From Bradyrhizobium lablabi (lineage in GTDB: Bacteria > Pseudomonadota > Alphaproteobacteria > Rhizobiales > Xanthobacteraceae): a stretch of 64,000 nucleotides of DNA. The DNA is taken from the NCBI RefSeq assembly GCF_900141755.1, contig NZ_LT670844.1, positions 1,426,001-1,490,000 of the forward strand, given 5' to 3'. The notes below the pieces were generated by a model. That model saw only the letters and a list, made by a program, of their open reading frames with translations, had not been told where the DNA came from and did not search any database. Shown here piece after piece: positions 33,267-41,398 of this stretch; the stretch's first letter is position 1; each line of letters begins with the position of its first letter. Both the position numbers and the translations under genes were made by a program.

Positions 33267-34036
33267 GTGGCCCCCGGAAAGGTCCGCTGCATCGATTGCA
33301 GTTCGCTGAGCAGATGGCCGAGATGCTCGCTGTGGCGCCCGCTGCGGCCGCCCTGCTGCATCCACTCGCTTTTGGGGAGGACAAGCGTCGCTTCGCTGAC
33401 AACATCGGAGACGGTTTTGTGCCATTGCGAATGTAGCGTCGCGGGATCGACCGCAATGCCGGCATCGATCAGCGCGCGGTCGCTGTCGTCGACCTGGAAC
33501 ATCTCGCCGGTAAAAGCCCAGAGATCGTCGATCGCGGTTTGCGCGCGGGCGTGGCTTTCCTCGGTGCCGTCGCCGAGCCGGACCATCCATTCCGACGAAT
33601 GGCGCAAATGATAGGCCATTTCCTTTTCGGATTTTGCCGCAATTGCCGCCAGCGTCGCATCGCCCGATTTTGTCATTGCGCGCCAATAGAGGTCGGCGAA
33701 GGCCGCGTAGAAGAACTGCCGCACCATGGTGCGGGCGAAATCGCCGTTCGGCTGCTCGAGCAGCAGGAGATTGCGGTACTGCCTGACGTCGCGCAGATAG
33801 GCGAACTTGTCCTCGTCGTTGCCTTTGCCTTCGACCTTTGCCGCATACGAATAGAGTTCGCGCGCCTGGCCCAGGAGATCGAGACCCATATTGGCGAGCG
33901 CCATGTCCTCTTCCAGCATCGGCGCATGGCCGCACCATTCCGACAGCCGATGCCCCAATATCAGCGCGTCGTCGGCGCGGCGCAGCGTGTAGAGCACGAG
34001 CGGCGTTTCGGAGATTTCGATCGAGGCGACGGCCAT
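33260..34036 (-). CDS. paaC: Phenylacetyl-CoA epoxidase structural subunit PaaC
   Basis: 258 residues of the ferritin-like PaaA/PaaC family, with LGHRLSEWCGHAP and MALANMGLDLLGQAREL near the start. PaaC is the non-catalytic structural partner of PaaA in the epoxidase core. Its coding region overlaps paaD. A 129-bp gap with a family A repeat lies between paaB and paaC, which is unusual for an operon that is otherwise tightly spaced. Confidence 0.96.
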   Translation of the reverse strand: MAVASIEISETPLVLYTLRRADDALILGHRLSEWCGHAPMLEEDMALANMGLDLLGQARELYSYAAKVEGKGNDEDKFAYLRDVRQYRNLLLLEQPNGDFARTMVRQFFYAAFADLYWRAMTKSGDATLAAIAAKSEKEMAYHLRHSSEWMVRLGDGTEESHARAQTAIDDLWAFTGEMFQVDDSDRALIDAGIAVDPATLHSQWHKTVSDVVSEATLVLPKSEWMQQGGRSGRHSEHLGHLLSELQSMQRTFPGATW

Positions 34037-34058
34037 ATCGGCGGACCTACTTGCTCTT

Positions 34059-34155
34059 CCTCATCCTGAGGAGCGCGCCCCTTGCGCGCGTCTCGAAGGA
34101 TGGGCCACGGGCCTCATGGTTCGAGACGGCGCCAACGCGCCTCCTCACCATGAGG
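34059..34155. repeat. Palindromic intergenic repeat, family A, inside the paa operon
   Basis: CCTCATCCTGAGGAGCGCGC at the left and CTCCTCACCATGAGG at the right, with GTCTCGAAGGATGG and CATGGTTCGAGACGG between. It separates paaB from paaC. A hairpin here could lower or segment expression of paaC onwards relative to paaAB. Confidence 0.85.
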
Positions 34156-34165
34156 GGAAAAAGAA

Positions 34166-34453
34166 TCACATATGCCCGACTTCTTCGGGCACGTCGTAAA
34201 ATGTCGGGTGGCGATAAATCTTGGATTCCGCCGGTTCGAACATCATGCCCTTCTCGGCCGGATCGGATGCGGTGATCGCGCTCGAGGGCACCACCCAGAT
34301 CGACAATCCCTCGCCGCGGCGGGTGTAGATGTCGCGCGCGGCCTGCAGCGCCAGCGTCGTGTCCGCGGCATGCAGCGAGCCGACATGCTTGTGCGCCAAT
34401 CCGTTGCGGCTGCGGATGAAAACTTCCCACAGTGGCGTGTTCGGCGTGGCCAT
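34166..34453 (-). CDS. paaB: Phenylacetyl-CoA epoxidase subunit PaaB
   Basis: 95 residues, the standard PaaB length. The sequence MATPNTPLWEVFIRSRNG and the later HVGSLHAAD segment are typical. PaaB links PaaAC heterodimers in the epoxidase complex. The frame is open far upstream into paaA, but GGAGG five bases before the second of two adjacent ATGs decides for 34453. It follows paaA by 19 bp. Confidence 0.96.
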   Translation of the reverse strand: MATPNTPLWEVFIRSRNGLAHKHVGSLHAADTTLALQAARDIYTRRGEGLSIWVVPSSAITASDPAEKGMMFEPAESKIYRHPTFYDVPEEVGHM

Positions 34454-34472
34454 CATGACCTCCATGAATTTT

Positions 34473-35462
34473 TCAGGCGGCTTGCGCTGCCAATCGTTGC
34501 TTGCGCTTCTCGGCAAAGGTCTGCGCTGCCTCGCGCACCCAGGCGCCTTCATCATGCGCCTTGCGCCGCGCCGCCAGGCGATCGCGGTTGCACGGGCCGT
34601 TGCCGGCGAGCACCTGATTGAACTCGTTCCAGTCGATCGCGCTATATACCCAATGCCCGGCCTCATCCTGCTTCATGCCGGGATCGGGAATCGTCAGGCC
34701 CAAAAATTGCGCCTGCGACACCGTGGCATCGACGAATTTTTGGCGCAGCTCGTCATTGGAAAAGCGCTTTATTTTCCATTTGGTCGAGGTGTCGCTGTGC
34801 TGGCTCGCTTTGTCCGGCGGACCGAACATCATCAGCACCGGCCACCACCAGCGATCGAGCGCGCTCTGCGCCATCGCCTTCTGCTCTTCCGAGCCGCGCG
34901 AGAGCGTCAGCATGATCTCGAAACCCTGGCGCTGGTGAAAGGATTCTTCCTTGCAGACGCGGATCATCGCGCGTGCATAGGGGCCGTAGGAGCAACGACA
35001 CAGCGGAATCTGGTTCATGATCGCGGCGCCATCGACCAGCCAGCCGATCGCGCCGATATCCGCCCAGGTCAGCGTCGGGTAATTGAAGATCGAGGAATAT
35101 TTTGCCTTCCCCGCCAGCATCAGATCGACCAGCTCCTCGCGCGAGGTGCCGAGCGTCTCCGCCGCGGCATATAGATAAAGCCCGTGGCCGCATTCGTCTT
35201 GCACTTTTGCCAACAGCGCGGCCTTGCGGCGCAGCGTCGGCGCGCGGGTGATCCAGTTGCCCTCCGGCAGCATGCCGACGATCTCGGAATGCGCATGCTG
35301 TGAAATCTGCCGCGTCAGGGTCTTGCGATAGGCCGCCGGCATCCAGTCGTTCGGCTCGATGCGTTCATCGGCGTCGACGCGGGCCTGAAACTGCCCCGCG
35401 CGCGCGGCGTCCTCGATATTGCGGTCGTCTGTGTCGGACGTATTGAGCGCCTGCGTGTACAT
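34473..35462 (-). CDS. paaA: Phenylacetyl-CoA epoxidase catalytic subunit PaaA
   Basis: 329 residues. The diiron ligands are seen in [12 protein letters not shown] and [12 protein letters not shown] (Glu and ExxH pairs), with [11 protein letters not shown] before the second. PaaA binds phenylacetyl-CoA and epoxidises the ring. GGGAGG precedes the ATG at 35462. It is the first enzyme gene of the operon and is directly downstream of paaX and a promoter carrying an imperfect palindrome. Confidence 0.97.
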   Translation of the reverse strand: MYTQALNTSDTDDRNIEDAARAGQFQARVDADERIEPNDWMPAAYRKTLTRQISQHAHSEIVGMLPEGNWITRAPTLRRKAALLAKVQDECGHGLYLYAAAETLGTSREELVDLMLAGKAKYSSIFNYPTLTWADIGAIGWLVDGAAIMNQIPLCRCSYGPYARAMIRVCKEESFHQRQGFEIMLTLSRGSEEQKAMAQSALDRWWWPVLMMFGPPDKASQHSDTSTKWKIKRFSNDELRQKFVDATVSQAQFLGLTIPDPGMKQDEAGHWVYSAIDWNEFNQVLAGNGPCNRDRLAARRKAHDEGAWVREAAQTFAEKRKQRLAAQAA

Positions 35463-35493
35463 GACCGACCTCCCGGAAGCTTTGTTGCACCCG

Positions 35494-35534
35494 AATATAT
35501 AACAAAAAATTAGATATGCAATCTATTTTTGTAA
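35494..35534 (-). promoter_or_regulatory. paaA promoter with overlapping palindrome, probable PaaX operator
   Basis: On the minus strand TTGCAT (35516-35521) and TATATT (35494-35499) are spaced by 16 bp, a good sigma-70-type promoter. An imperfect inverted repeat overlaps it: TTAGAT and AATCTA around ATGC, flanked by A-rich and T-rich arms (35500-35515 and 35520-35534). PaaX repressors bind palindromes at paa promoters and are released by phenylacetyl-CoA. Assignment to this PaaX is inference. Confidence 0.6.
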
Positions 35535-35542
35535 CATAAAAT

Positions 35543-36409
35543 CTAGTCGGAAAACCGCCGGGCCAGCTCCTTGCCGGCGGCGGGCAGCGGCCCGGTCTCG
35601 TTGGTTCCATGCCGGTCAAGCCATTGTTCGGACGCGGGAAGCAGCCCGCGATAGATTTCGCCGCAGAGTTTTCGCGCTACCCGGCCCGGCCAGTCCGCCG
35701 GCAGTAACGCCGTCGGCAGCAACGGGTCGCGCAGCACGACGCGGCGATAATGGTGAATCAGCAAAATCCGCGCGGTGAAGGCGTCGGCGTCGGCGAGAGC
35801 GCCGCGGCGATCGGTCCAGTCACGCAGCGGCCCGAAGGTTTTCATGAACTTTTGATAGGCCTCCGCGGTACGATCGAGCGGCCAGCTCTCGCGCAGCAGG
35901 CGCCGGCCGGCCTCGTCCTCGGCGGATACTTCCAGGCGGATCGCGCCCGCGGCTTCATCAGGAATCGGAACGCCCGAAGGCGCGACCCACACGCCCGGCA
36001 GCGGAGACCCAAAACCGGCATTCTTCAGCGCTTCGCGCGAAGCGTCGCGATCCTCGCCATTGCCGATCAGCAGAAGCTCAAACCGTCCGGTCCAGTCGGA
36101 GACCGGCGCGCCGTAGATGTGCCGGGTCGCAATGTCAAAAGTCTGCCGCTCGCGCTGCACCAGGCGGTAAAAACTGTTGCGGCCGACTTTGGTTCGCTCG
36201 AACCAGCCGTCGGCCGCAAGCCGCGACATCGCGGTGCGCACCACGGAGCTGTCGATGTCGATGGTCGCAAAGAATTCGAGCAGCGTGCCGAGCCAGACCG
36301 AACCGCCGCGCGGCACGATGGCATCGCCGAACACGGTGATGACGATCGAGCCGGTACGCGAGGGTTCGCGCTTCAGCTGTTCGATGATGCGGGCAAGTGG
36401 ATGCGCCAT
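35543..36409 (-). CDS. paaX: PaaX-family transcriptional repressor of phenylacetate degradation
   Basis: 288 residues. The N-terminal winged helix includes SVVRTAMSRLAADGWFERTKVGRNSFYRL, matching PaaX, followed by the PaaX-like effector and C-terminal domains. PaaX represses paa genes and responds to phenylacetyl-CoA. ATG at 36409 (MAHPLARIIEQL) is preferred over the open frame back to 36448. It sits immediately upstream of paaA on the same strand, with the promoter between, so it may also be read into the operon. Confidence 0.92.
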   Translation of the reverse strand: MAHPLARIIEQLKREPSRTGSIVITVFGDAIVPRGGSVWLGTLLEFFATIDIDSSVVRTAMSRLAADGWFERTKVGRNSFYRLVQRERQTFDIATRHIYGAPVSDWTGRFELLLIGNGEDRDASREALKNAGFGSPLPGVWVAPSGVPIPDEAAGAIRLEVSAEDEAGRRLLRESWPLDRTAEAYQKFMKTFGPLRDWTDRRGALADADAFTARILLIHHYRRVVLRDPLLPTALLPADWPGRVARKLCGEIYRGLLPASEQWLDRHGTNETGPLPAAGKELARRFSD

Positions 36410-36461
36410 GCGCCACGCATAGCGCGTTTTTTGGATTGACGACAACACTCGCCTATCGGGG

Positions 36462-36563
36462 CCTCATGGTTCGAGACGCGCGGCGTTGCCGCGCTCCTCA
36501 CCACGAGGGTCTGGAAGACCTCATCCTGAGGAGCCGCGCGATGCGCGGCGTCTCGAAGGATGA
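36462..36563. repeat. Palindromic intergenic repeat, family A
   Basis: Two arms, CCTCATGGTTCGAGACGCGC with CTCCTCACCACGAGG, then CCTCATCCTGAGGAGCCGCG with TCTCGAAGGATGAAAG. It lies between paaX (upstream end) and the stop of the next minus-strand gene. Confidence 0.75.
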
Positions 36564-36585
36564 AAGCCACCGGACTGGAAAACAG

Positions 36586-37356
36586 CTACCGATTGGGATC
36601 GGGATAGACGATGCTGCGCCAGCCGCTGCGGTCGAATGGCGCCCATTTGCCCTCGGGCTGCGCCAGGCGATCGGCGACCGCGTAGACCACGGCCGGATGA
36701 TGGCCCATGCCGCAATGGCTGCTTTCGACCTCGATATTTTCCGAGAGCGCCGACGGCTTTTCCATGCAGCCCTGCCAGGCGCAGATGCCGTCGGTGCGGC
36801 TGAAGATCGCGGTGGTCGGCACCGGCGGCGTGGTCGACAAGGATCCGCCGAACCGCGAATCCTCTTCGTCGGCGCGGCGGCCGCTCGCCATTTCATAGAC
36901 GCGCCAGGCGTTGGTCGCCTTGGGATGGCCGGCAAACGGGCTGCCGAGCGTGATCACCGAACGCACCCGATCCGGCATCATTTTTGCGAGCTGCCGCGCA
37001 TAGACGCCGCCGAGGCTCCAGCCCACCAGGCTGATCTTGCGGCCCTCCGCGTCAGTGAGCTCGCGCACCAGATCGACCATCGCGCGCTGCACGCCATCGC
37101 GCAGGCCGAGATTGCGCCCCTGCCGCCAGCCGCTCACCGCATAGCCGCGGTTCTTCAAAAAGCTGCGCAGCGGGCGCGTCGAGGTATCCGAGGCGACGAG
37201 CCCCGGCAACACCAGTACCGGATGACCATCGCCCCTCGGCGCCAGGCTGAGCAGCGGCAACGCGCCGATAAACGCGCCGAGCTCATGGATCGCCCGCCCC
37301 TCCAGAAACATCAGGGTTCTGGACGGCGGGCGCAGCGTCTGGGCAGTGGCGGACAT
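36586..37356 (-). CDS. Alpha/beta hydrolase, lipase-like (paralogue of the gene at 49151)
   Basis: 256 residues with GDGHPVLVLPGLVASD at the start of the fold, nucleophile elbow VGWSLGGVYAR, then LGSPFA and the acid in SRTDGI. The final His is in MGHHP. A near-identical set of motifs occurs in 49151-49951, so the two are paralogues. Such proteins resemble esterases/triacylglycerol lipases without a secretion signal. ATG at 37356 follows AGAGGGAT. The neighbouring phasin and PHA genes suggest a storage-lipid or polyester role, but that is inference. Confidence 0.86.
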   Translation of the reverse strand: MSATAQTLRPPSRTLMFLEGRAIHELGAFIGALPLLSLAPRGDGHPVLVLPGLVASDTSTRPLRSFLKNRGYAVSGWRQGRNLGLRDGVQRAMVDLVRELTDAEGRKISLVGWSLGGVYARQLAKMMPDRVRSVITLGSPFAGHPKATNAWRVYEMASGRRADEEDSRFGGSLSTTPPVPTTAIFSRTDGICAWQGCMEKPSALSENIEVESSHCGMGHHPAVVYAVADRLAQPEGKWAPFDRSGWRSIVYPDPNR

Positions 37357-37538
37357 TGTAATCCCTCTTCTAGAGCCGGCCCTCGCTGGGCCGCTCGAAT
37401 GATCAAGTTGAAGACGCAATTCCCGAGCAATCGTTCCGCAATGCAGCAATCTCTTGATTCAAGTTAGGTCGCTCGTTCCATCATTCAAGCCGGTGACATC
37501 GGACGCGACAATAGGTCTTTGCACTTAATAACGGCTGA

Positions 37539-37554
37539 GTGACGAATTAGTCAC
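37539..37554. promoter_or_regulatory. 16-bp inverted repeat around the DUF445 stop codon
   Basis: GTGAC-GAATTA-GTCAC is a 5-bp-arm dyad extended by GGCT/AGCC outside. It overlaps the DUF445 stop and lies 183 bp upstream of the lipase-like gene. Its core ACGAATTAGT recurs in the dyad at 39642-39657 upstream of phasin. It may be a weak terminator or a shared regulatory site. Confidence 0.35.
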
Positions 37555-38837
37555 AGCCATCGCACCAGCAATTCCACGGTGTAGAGGGTAAGGCCGGCGA
37601 GGCCGCCGATCAGCGAACCATTGAAGCGGATGTATTGCAGGTCTTTGCCGATGTTGATTTCGATCAGCTGAAGCAACTGCCCCATGTCCCAGGCTTTTAC
37701 CTGATCGGAGATGAAGCTCGAGACGCCGCTCTTCTGATCGGCGATGAAACTTCGGAGCACGGCAACAAAACCCTGGTTGATCTCGGCGCGCAGCGCGCCG
37801 TCGCTTGCGAGCGCTTCGCCTGCTTCCATGAACATTTTGGCAAGGTGATGCTGCAGCACCTGACTCTCGCCGCTGGCGCTACGCTCAATAAAAGTTCGCG
37901 CGTTCGACCAGATGGTGCGCGCAAGCTCAGCAAGCTCGGGGCGCGCCAAAAAATCGCGCTTCAATCCGTCGATGCGATCGGCATAGCTCGGATCGCTTCC
38001 GAGCCGGTCCACCAACGACAGCACCATCTGGTCGAACTCGCCGCGGAATGGATGTTTTTGATCGCTGCGCACCTCCTCGAAGAACGCGGTCGCGGATGCG
38101 ACGATCTTGTTCACCAGATATTTGTCGGCGCGATAGAGTTTTAGCAGCGTCGGCAACTCGCCGCGAATTTTGGCGCGGACCATCGCCATGGTTTCCGGTC
38201 TTGTCAGCGTTTCATGAACCGCGCGCAGGATGTCGTCGAGCAGGCCCTGATGCCGGCCTTCTTTCACGAACGCCCGCAGCGTGCCGGCGGCGAGCGGCGC
38301 CAGATCGATCGATTGCAATTGGGTGGTGATCCGTCGCGTGATGAACGTCATCAGGCCCGAAGTTTCCGTTGCCGTCACCGCCTCCGGCAATAGCCGCAGC
38401 ACAAAGCGGGCAAGATCAGTAGAGCGCTTGCGGTCACGCAGCCACTCGGCAATGAAAGTGGCAAAATCGATCTGGCGCAGTTTTGCCTCGACGGGTGCGG
38501 CTTCCAGAAAATGCACCTCGATGAATTCGCCGAGCTTGTCGGCGATGCGGTGCTGGTTGCTCTGGATGATCGCGGTATGCGGAATGGGCAGTCCCAGCGG
38601 CCGCTTGAACAGCGCCACCACCGCATACCAGTCGGCGAGGCCGCCGATGGTGGCGGCTTCCGCGAACGCCGCGACGAAGCCGAAGATGGGATGCACCGGC
38701 AGCAGCAGTTTTGCGGTCACGAACAGCAACAGCGTGCCCGCCAGCACCAACGTCGCCAGCGCCTTGACCCGCCGCAACTCCGCCGCCCGCGCGGCATCGC
38801 CGGGCGCGTCGAAGGAAAAGGTGGCGGGGAGCGTCAT
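37551..38837 (-). CDS. DUF445-family membrane protein
   Basis: 428 residues. A hydrophobic hairpin near the N-terminus (about residues 20-65, with GGLADWYAVVALFKRPLGLPIPHTAI) and a final membrane segment (GSLIGGLAGLTLYTVELL) enclose a long helical region rich in charged residues. The family is widespread, with no defined activity. ATG at 38837 starts MTLPATFSFD; the open frame to 38867 is not preferred. It lies between the lipase-like gene and the phasin gene on the same strand. Confidence 0.88.
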   Translation of the reverse strand: MTLPATFSFDAPGDAARAAELRRVKALATLVLAGTLLLFVTAKLLLPVHPIFGFVAAFAEAATIGGLADWYAVVALFKRPLGLPIPHTAIIQSNQHRIADKLGEFIEVHFLEAAPVEAKLRQIDFATFIAEWLRDRKRSTDLARFVLRLLPEAVTATETSGLMTFITRRITTQLQSIDLAPLAAGTLRAFVKEGRHQGLLDDILRAVHETLTRPETMAMVRAKIRGELPTLLKLYRADKYLVNKIVASATAFFEEVRSDQKHPFRGEFDQMVLSLVDRLGSDPSYADRIDGLKRDFLARPELAELARTIWSNARTFIERSASGESQVLQHHLAKMFMEAGEALASDGALRAEINQGFVAVLRSFIADQKSGVSSFISDQVKAWDMGQLLQLIEINIGKDLQYIRFNGSLIGGLAGLTLYTVELLVRWL

Positions 38838-38861
38838 GGCGGCTTTCGGATGAACCAAGAC

Positions 38862-38957
38862 CCTCATCCTGAGGAGCGGCCTCTTGGCCGCGTCTCGAAG
38901 GATGAAGGCCGGGCCTCATGGTTCGAGACGGCGCAAGTGCGCCTCCTCACCATAAGG
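38862..38957. repeat. Palindromic intergenic repeat, family A
   Basis: CCTCATCCTGAGGAGCGGCC at the left and CTCCTCACCATAAGG at the right, with GTCTCGAAGGATGAA and CATGGTTCGAGACGG inside. It lies between the phasin terminator and the DUF445 start. Confidence 0.8.
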
Positions 38958-38985
38958 GTCTGAGCTGATCTATGCGGATGGGCGC

Positions 38986-39016
38986 AAAAAAAGAAGGCCC
39001 GCACGAAGCGGGCCTT
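38986..39016 (-). terminator. Rho-independent terminator of the phasin gene
   Basis: On the minus strand, AAGGCCCGC-TTCGT-GCGGGCCTT forms a perfect 9-bp stem with a 5-nt loop, followed by C and seven T. It lies 27 bp past the phasin stop codon. Confidence 0.92.
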
Positions 39017-39042
39017 GGAATTAGCAACTAATCCAAACCGTA

Positions 39043-39525
39043 TCAGGCGGTCTTGTTGTAGACCTTGGCGAAATTGTCCTGGGCGGTCTTGGCACCGTCG
39101 GCGACGAGCTTGCCGAGATATTCGGTCGAGGCCTTTGCCCGCGACACGAACACTTCGCCGCGCGAACGCAGCATGTCGGACTGGATCTGCACCGCCTCGT
39201 TGAACGACTTGGCGGAGGCCAGCTTGTCGATGCCGGCGAAGAACGCTTCCGCGTCCTGATAGATCGCGTCCTGGATGTTGCGGCTGATCTTGGCGGCCTC
39301 GGAGACCGAACCGGTAACTGCGGTTTCGATCGCGGCGGTCACCTTCTCCGAACCGGCATGAAGGTCGGCGGCGCGCTCTTTGGCGGTACCGGCGGTCTTC
39401 TTCACGAACTCACGGGCGGCTTCCGGAACTTCCAGGTTCTGGAGGTTCTTGAACGCGTCGGTGACGGGCGCGAAGGCTTCCTTGACGGTGTTCAGCACGG
39501 AATTGGTTTCGGTTTCGGTGGTCAT
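39043..39525 (-). CDS. Phasin (PHA granule-associated protein)
   Basis: 160 residues, almost wholly amphipathic helix, with the phasin-family core from about residue 18 to 140 (NLQNLEVPEAAREFVKKT; later AKASTEYLGKLVADG). Phasins coat polyhydroxyalkanoate granules in the cytoplasm. GGAGAG precedes the ATG. A strong terminator follows, so it is a monocistronic unit, as usual for abundant phasins. The PHA synthase operon lies 0.8 kb away on the same strand. Confidence 0.93.
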   Translation of the reverse strand: MTTETETNSVLNTVKEAFAPVTDAFKNLQNLEVPEAAREFVKKTAGTAKERAADLHAGSEKVTAAIETAVTGSVSEAAKISRNIQDAIYQDAEAFFAGIDKLASAKSFNEAVQIQSDMLRSRGEVFVSRAKASTEYLGKLVADGAKTAQDNFAKVYNKTA

Positions 39526-39612
39526 GTGGGTCTCTCCATCCTCAGGTTTGAGCTATGGGCTCACCCCGTCCGGATTGGCCCGGGGCGACATCCTTGTGCC
39601 ATAGTTAATGGT

Positions 39613-39657
39613 GCGGCGCAATATTGATGTTGCGCTGCGATATCACGAATTAGTGAT
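39613..39657. promoter_or_regulatory. Two dyads upstream of the phasin gene, candidate regulator sites
   Basis: GCGGCGCAA-N8-TTGCGCTGC (39613-39638) is a GCA/TGC-rich inverted repeat with eight of nine pairs matching; PhaR-type PHA regulators favour TGC/GCA-rich dyads. ATCAC-GAATTA-GTGAT (39642-39657) follows directly and shares its core with 37539-37554. Both lie about 88-132 bp upstream of the phasin start codon. Confidence 0.45.
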
Positions 39658-39710
39658 TGGCCTTAATATTGGGCGAATTGCCTGTGGAACCGGCGGATTT
39701 TCTGGCTCGG

Positions 39711-40304
39711 CTAGTGCGCAACGGCCCCCGGCAGCCCATAGGCCTCCATCTTTGCCTGGACCTGCGCCACATTGTGCCCGAGCACGACGATGTCGTGGGT
39801 CCGGCCGTCGACGTCCCGGACATGGTCGCGCAACAGCGCCTCGGCCCTGAAGCCGAGGCTTTCGAATAAGGCGATCGCCGCCTGCTGGTCGACCGTCATC
39901 TGTACCGACAGTTTTTCAAGGCCAGCGCCCAACGCCAGCGCAAAGGTTTCCTGCGACAGCGCCCGGCCGACGCCCTGCCCGCGGACATCCTGCGAAACCA
40001 CCATCCGTATTTCGCCGACATGCGGCGACCAGGAATGCGGATCGCGCACCAGCGTGCCGCAGCCCACCACCTTGCCGGCCTTCACCGCGAGGAGGCTCGT
40101 GATCGCGCCGCGCTCGATCTCGTTGATCCAGGCCGAGAGCACTTTCGGCTGGCTGATGTTGCGCGGCAGGAACAGCAAATCATGGGTCGGAAGTTTTTGC
40201 GCGAAATCGAGCACGGCGGCTTCGTCGATGCGCGACATCAGGCGGAATTCGATGTCGCCGGCATCGGTTTTGGTGTGGCGCGGATAGGAACGGGTTTCGG
40301 TCAT
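39711..40304 (-). CDS. GNAT-family N-acetyltransferase, coupled to the PHA synthase gene
   Basis: 197 residues. The acetyl-CoA-binding motif VSQDVRGQGVGRALSQ (motif A) and SLGFRAEA are typical. The start MTETRSYPRHTKTDAG at 40304 overlaps the phaC stop by 4 bp (ATGA), so it is translated with the PHA synthase. Substrate unknown. Coupling to phaC is unusual and raises the possibility of acetylating a component of the synthase or granule; that is speculation. Confidence 0.87.
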   Translation of the reverse strand: MTETRSYPRHTKTDAGDIEFRLMSRIDEAAVLDFAQKLPTHDLLFLPRNISQPKVLSAWINEIERGAITSLLAVKAGKVVGCGTLVRDPHSWSPHVGEIRMVVSQDVRGQGVGRALSQETFALALGAGLEKLSVQMTVDQQAAIALFESLGFRAEALLRDHVRDVDGRTHDIVVLGHNVAQVQAKMEAYGLPGAVAH

Positions 40305-41398
40305 GTCGATCTTCCAGCTAACCAGGAGTCCAGTTTCGGCCACAGCCGCTTGATGGCGTTGGCGCCGGCGACGAGGCTGACGTGACCGCCCTTGAGCATC
40401 ACCTCTTCCTTGTCGGCCGAGCCGACCTTCGGGATCAAATGCCGGGCCGCCTCATAGGGCACGATGTGATCGTGCTCGGCGACCGCATGCAGGATCGGCA
40501 CTTTGATTTGCGAGATATCAGCCGCGCGTCCGCCGACCGACATGGCGCCGTTGTAGAGCTTGTTGTCCCACATCAGGTCCTTGGTGATATTTCGAAAATA
40601 TTCGCCGGCCAGCGGCAGCGTGTCGGTCGCCCAGCGGTCGAACATCCGGTACGATTTGACGAATTCGTCGTTCCAGATGTTTTCCCAGAGCTGCACTTGA
40701 CCAGCCGCGCGCGAGGCCGGCCGCAACATCTCGAACGACGACAGGATCATTTCCGGCGGCACATTGCCGACGCTGTCGACCAGATGGTCGACGTCGAAAT
40801 AGCGCCGATCCGAGAAATTCTGGAACAGCTTCATCTCGCGGAAATCGATCGGCGTGGTGAAGCAGATCAGGTTCTTCATCGGCCCGTCGCTGAAGATCGA
40901 GCCGTAGAGCAATGACAGCACGCCGCCGAAACAATAGCCGATCACGGTGACGTCGGTCTCGCCGGAATCCGCTTGCACCTTGCGGACGCAATCCGGGATG
41001 AAGTCGAGGACGTAGTCCTCCATCGCCAAGCGCTTCTCCTCGGGCTTTGGCGCGGACCAGTCCAGCATGTAGACGTCGTAGCCGCGCTTTAGGAGAAACT
41101 CGATAAAGCTCTGGCCGGGCACCAGGTCGAGGATATAGCCGCGGTTGGTGGTCGCCATCACGATCAGGATCGGCACGCGGTAGATTTCGTCTGACATCGG
41201 CCGGTAGTGATAGAGATTCATCGTGCCGCGGACACTCAAGATGTCCTTCGGAGTTGAGCCCAGCGACGGGCCGGATGAAGAAAAATATTCGACGCCCTTG
41301 ATGCTGCGCTGGATCGCGCGCTGCACCTCGGTCTGGATCCGGTCCGGGATCGAGGCGAGATCGAGGCCGGCAAAATCCAGGCCCGCGGCGGCGCTCAT
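40301..41398 (-). CDS. phaC: Short polyhydroxyalkanoate synthase catalytic subunit (class III/IV-like PhaC)
   Basis: 365 residues, far shorter than the roughly 600-residue class I enzymes usual in alphaproteobacteria and within the class III/IV range. The PHA-synthase lipase-like box is GYCFGG with catalytic Cys156; Asp310 (AEHDHIVPY) and His339 (GGHVSL) complete the triad. It polymerises hydroxyacyl-CoA into polyester. It needs a second subunit in classes III and IV; the adjacent upstream gene, overlapping by 4 bp, encodes a PhaE-like protein. Confidence 0.9.
   Translation of the reverse strand: MSAAAGLDFAGLDLASIPDRIQTEVQRAIQRSIKGVEYFSSSGPSLGSTPKDILSVRGTMNLYHYRPMSDEIYRVPILIVMATTNRGYILDLVPGQSFIEFLLKRGYDVYMLDWSAPKPEEKRLAMEDYVLDFIPDCVRKVQADSGETDVTVIGYCFGGVLSLLYGSIFSDGPMKNLICFTTPIDFREMKLFQNFSDRRYFDVDHLVDSVGNVPPEMILSSFEMLRPASRAAGQVQLWENIWNDEFVKSYRMFDRWATDTLPLAGEYFRNITKDLMWDNKLYNGAMSVGGRAADISQIKVPILHAVAEHDHIVPYEAARHLIPKVGSADKEEVMLKGGHVSLVAGANAIKRLWPKLDSWLAGRST

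Noticed and set aside
32763..33938. 391-residue frame ending with PaaD
   Set aside because: Only the last 167 residues are PaaD; the extension runs through paaC out of frame and is not homologous to anything.
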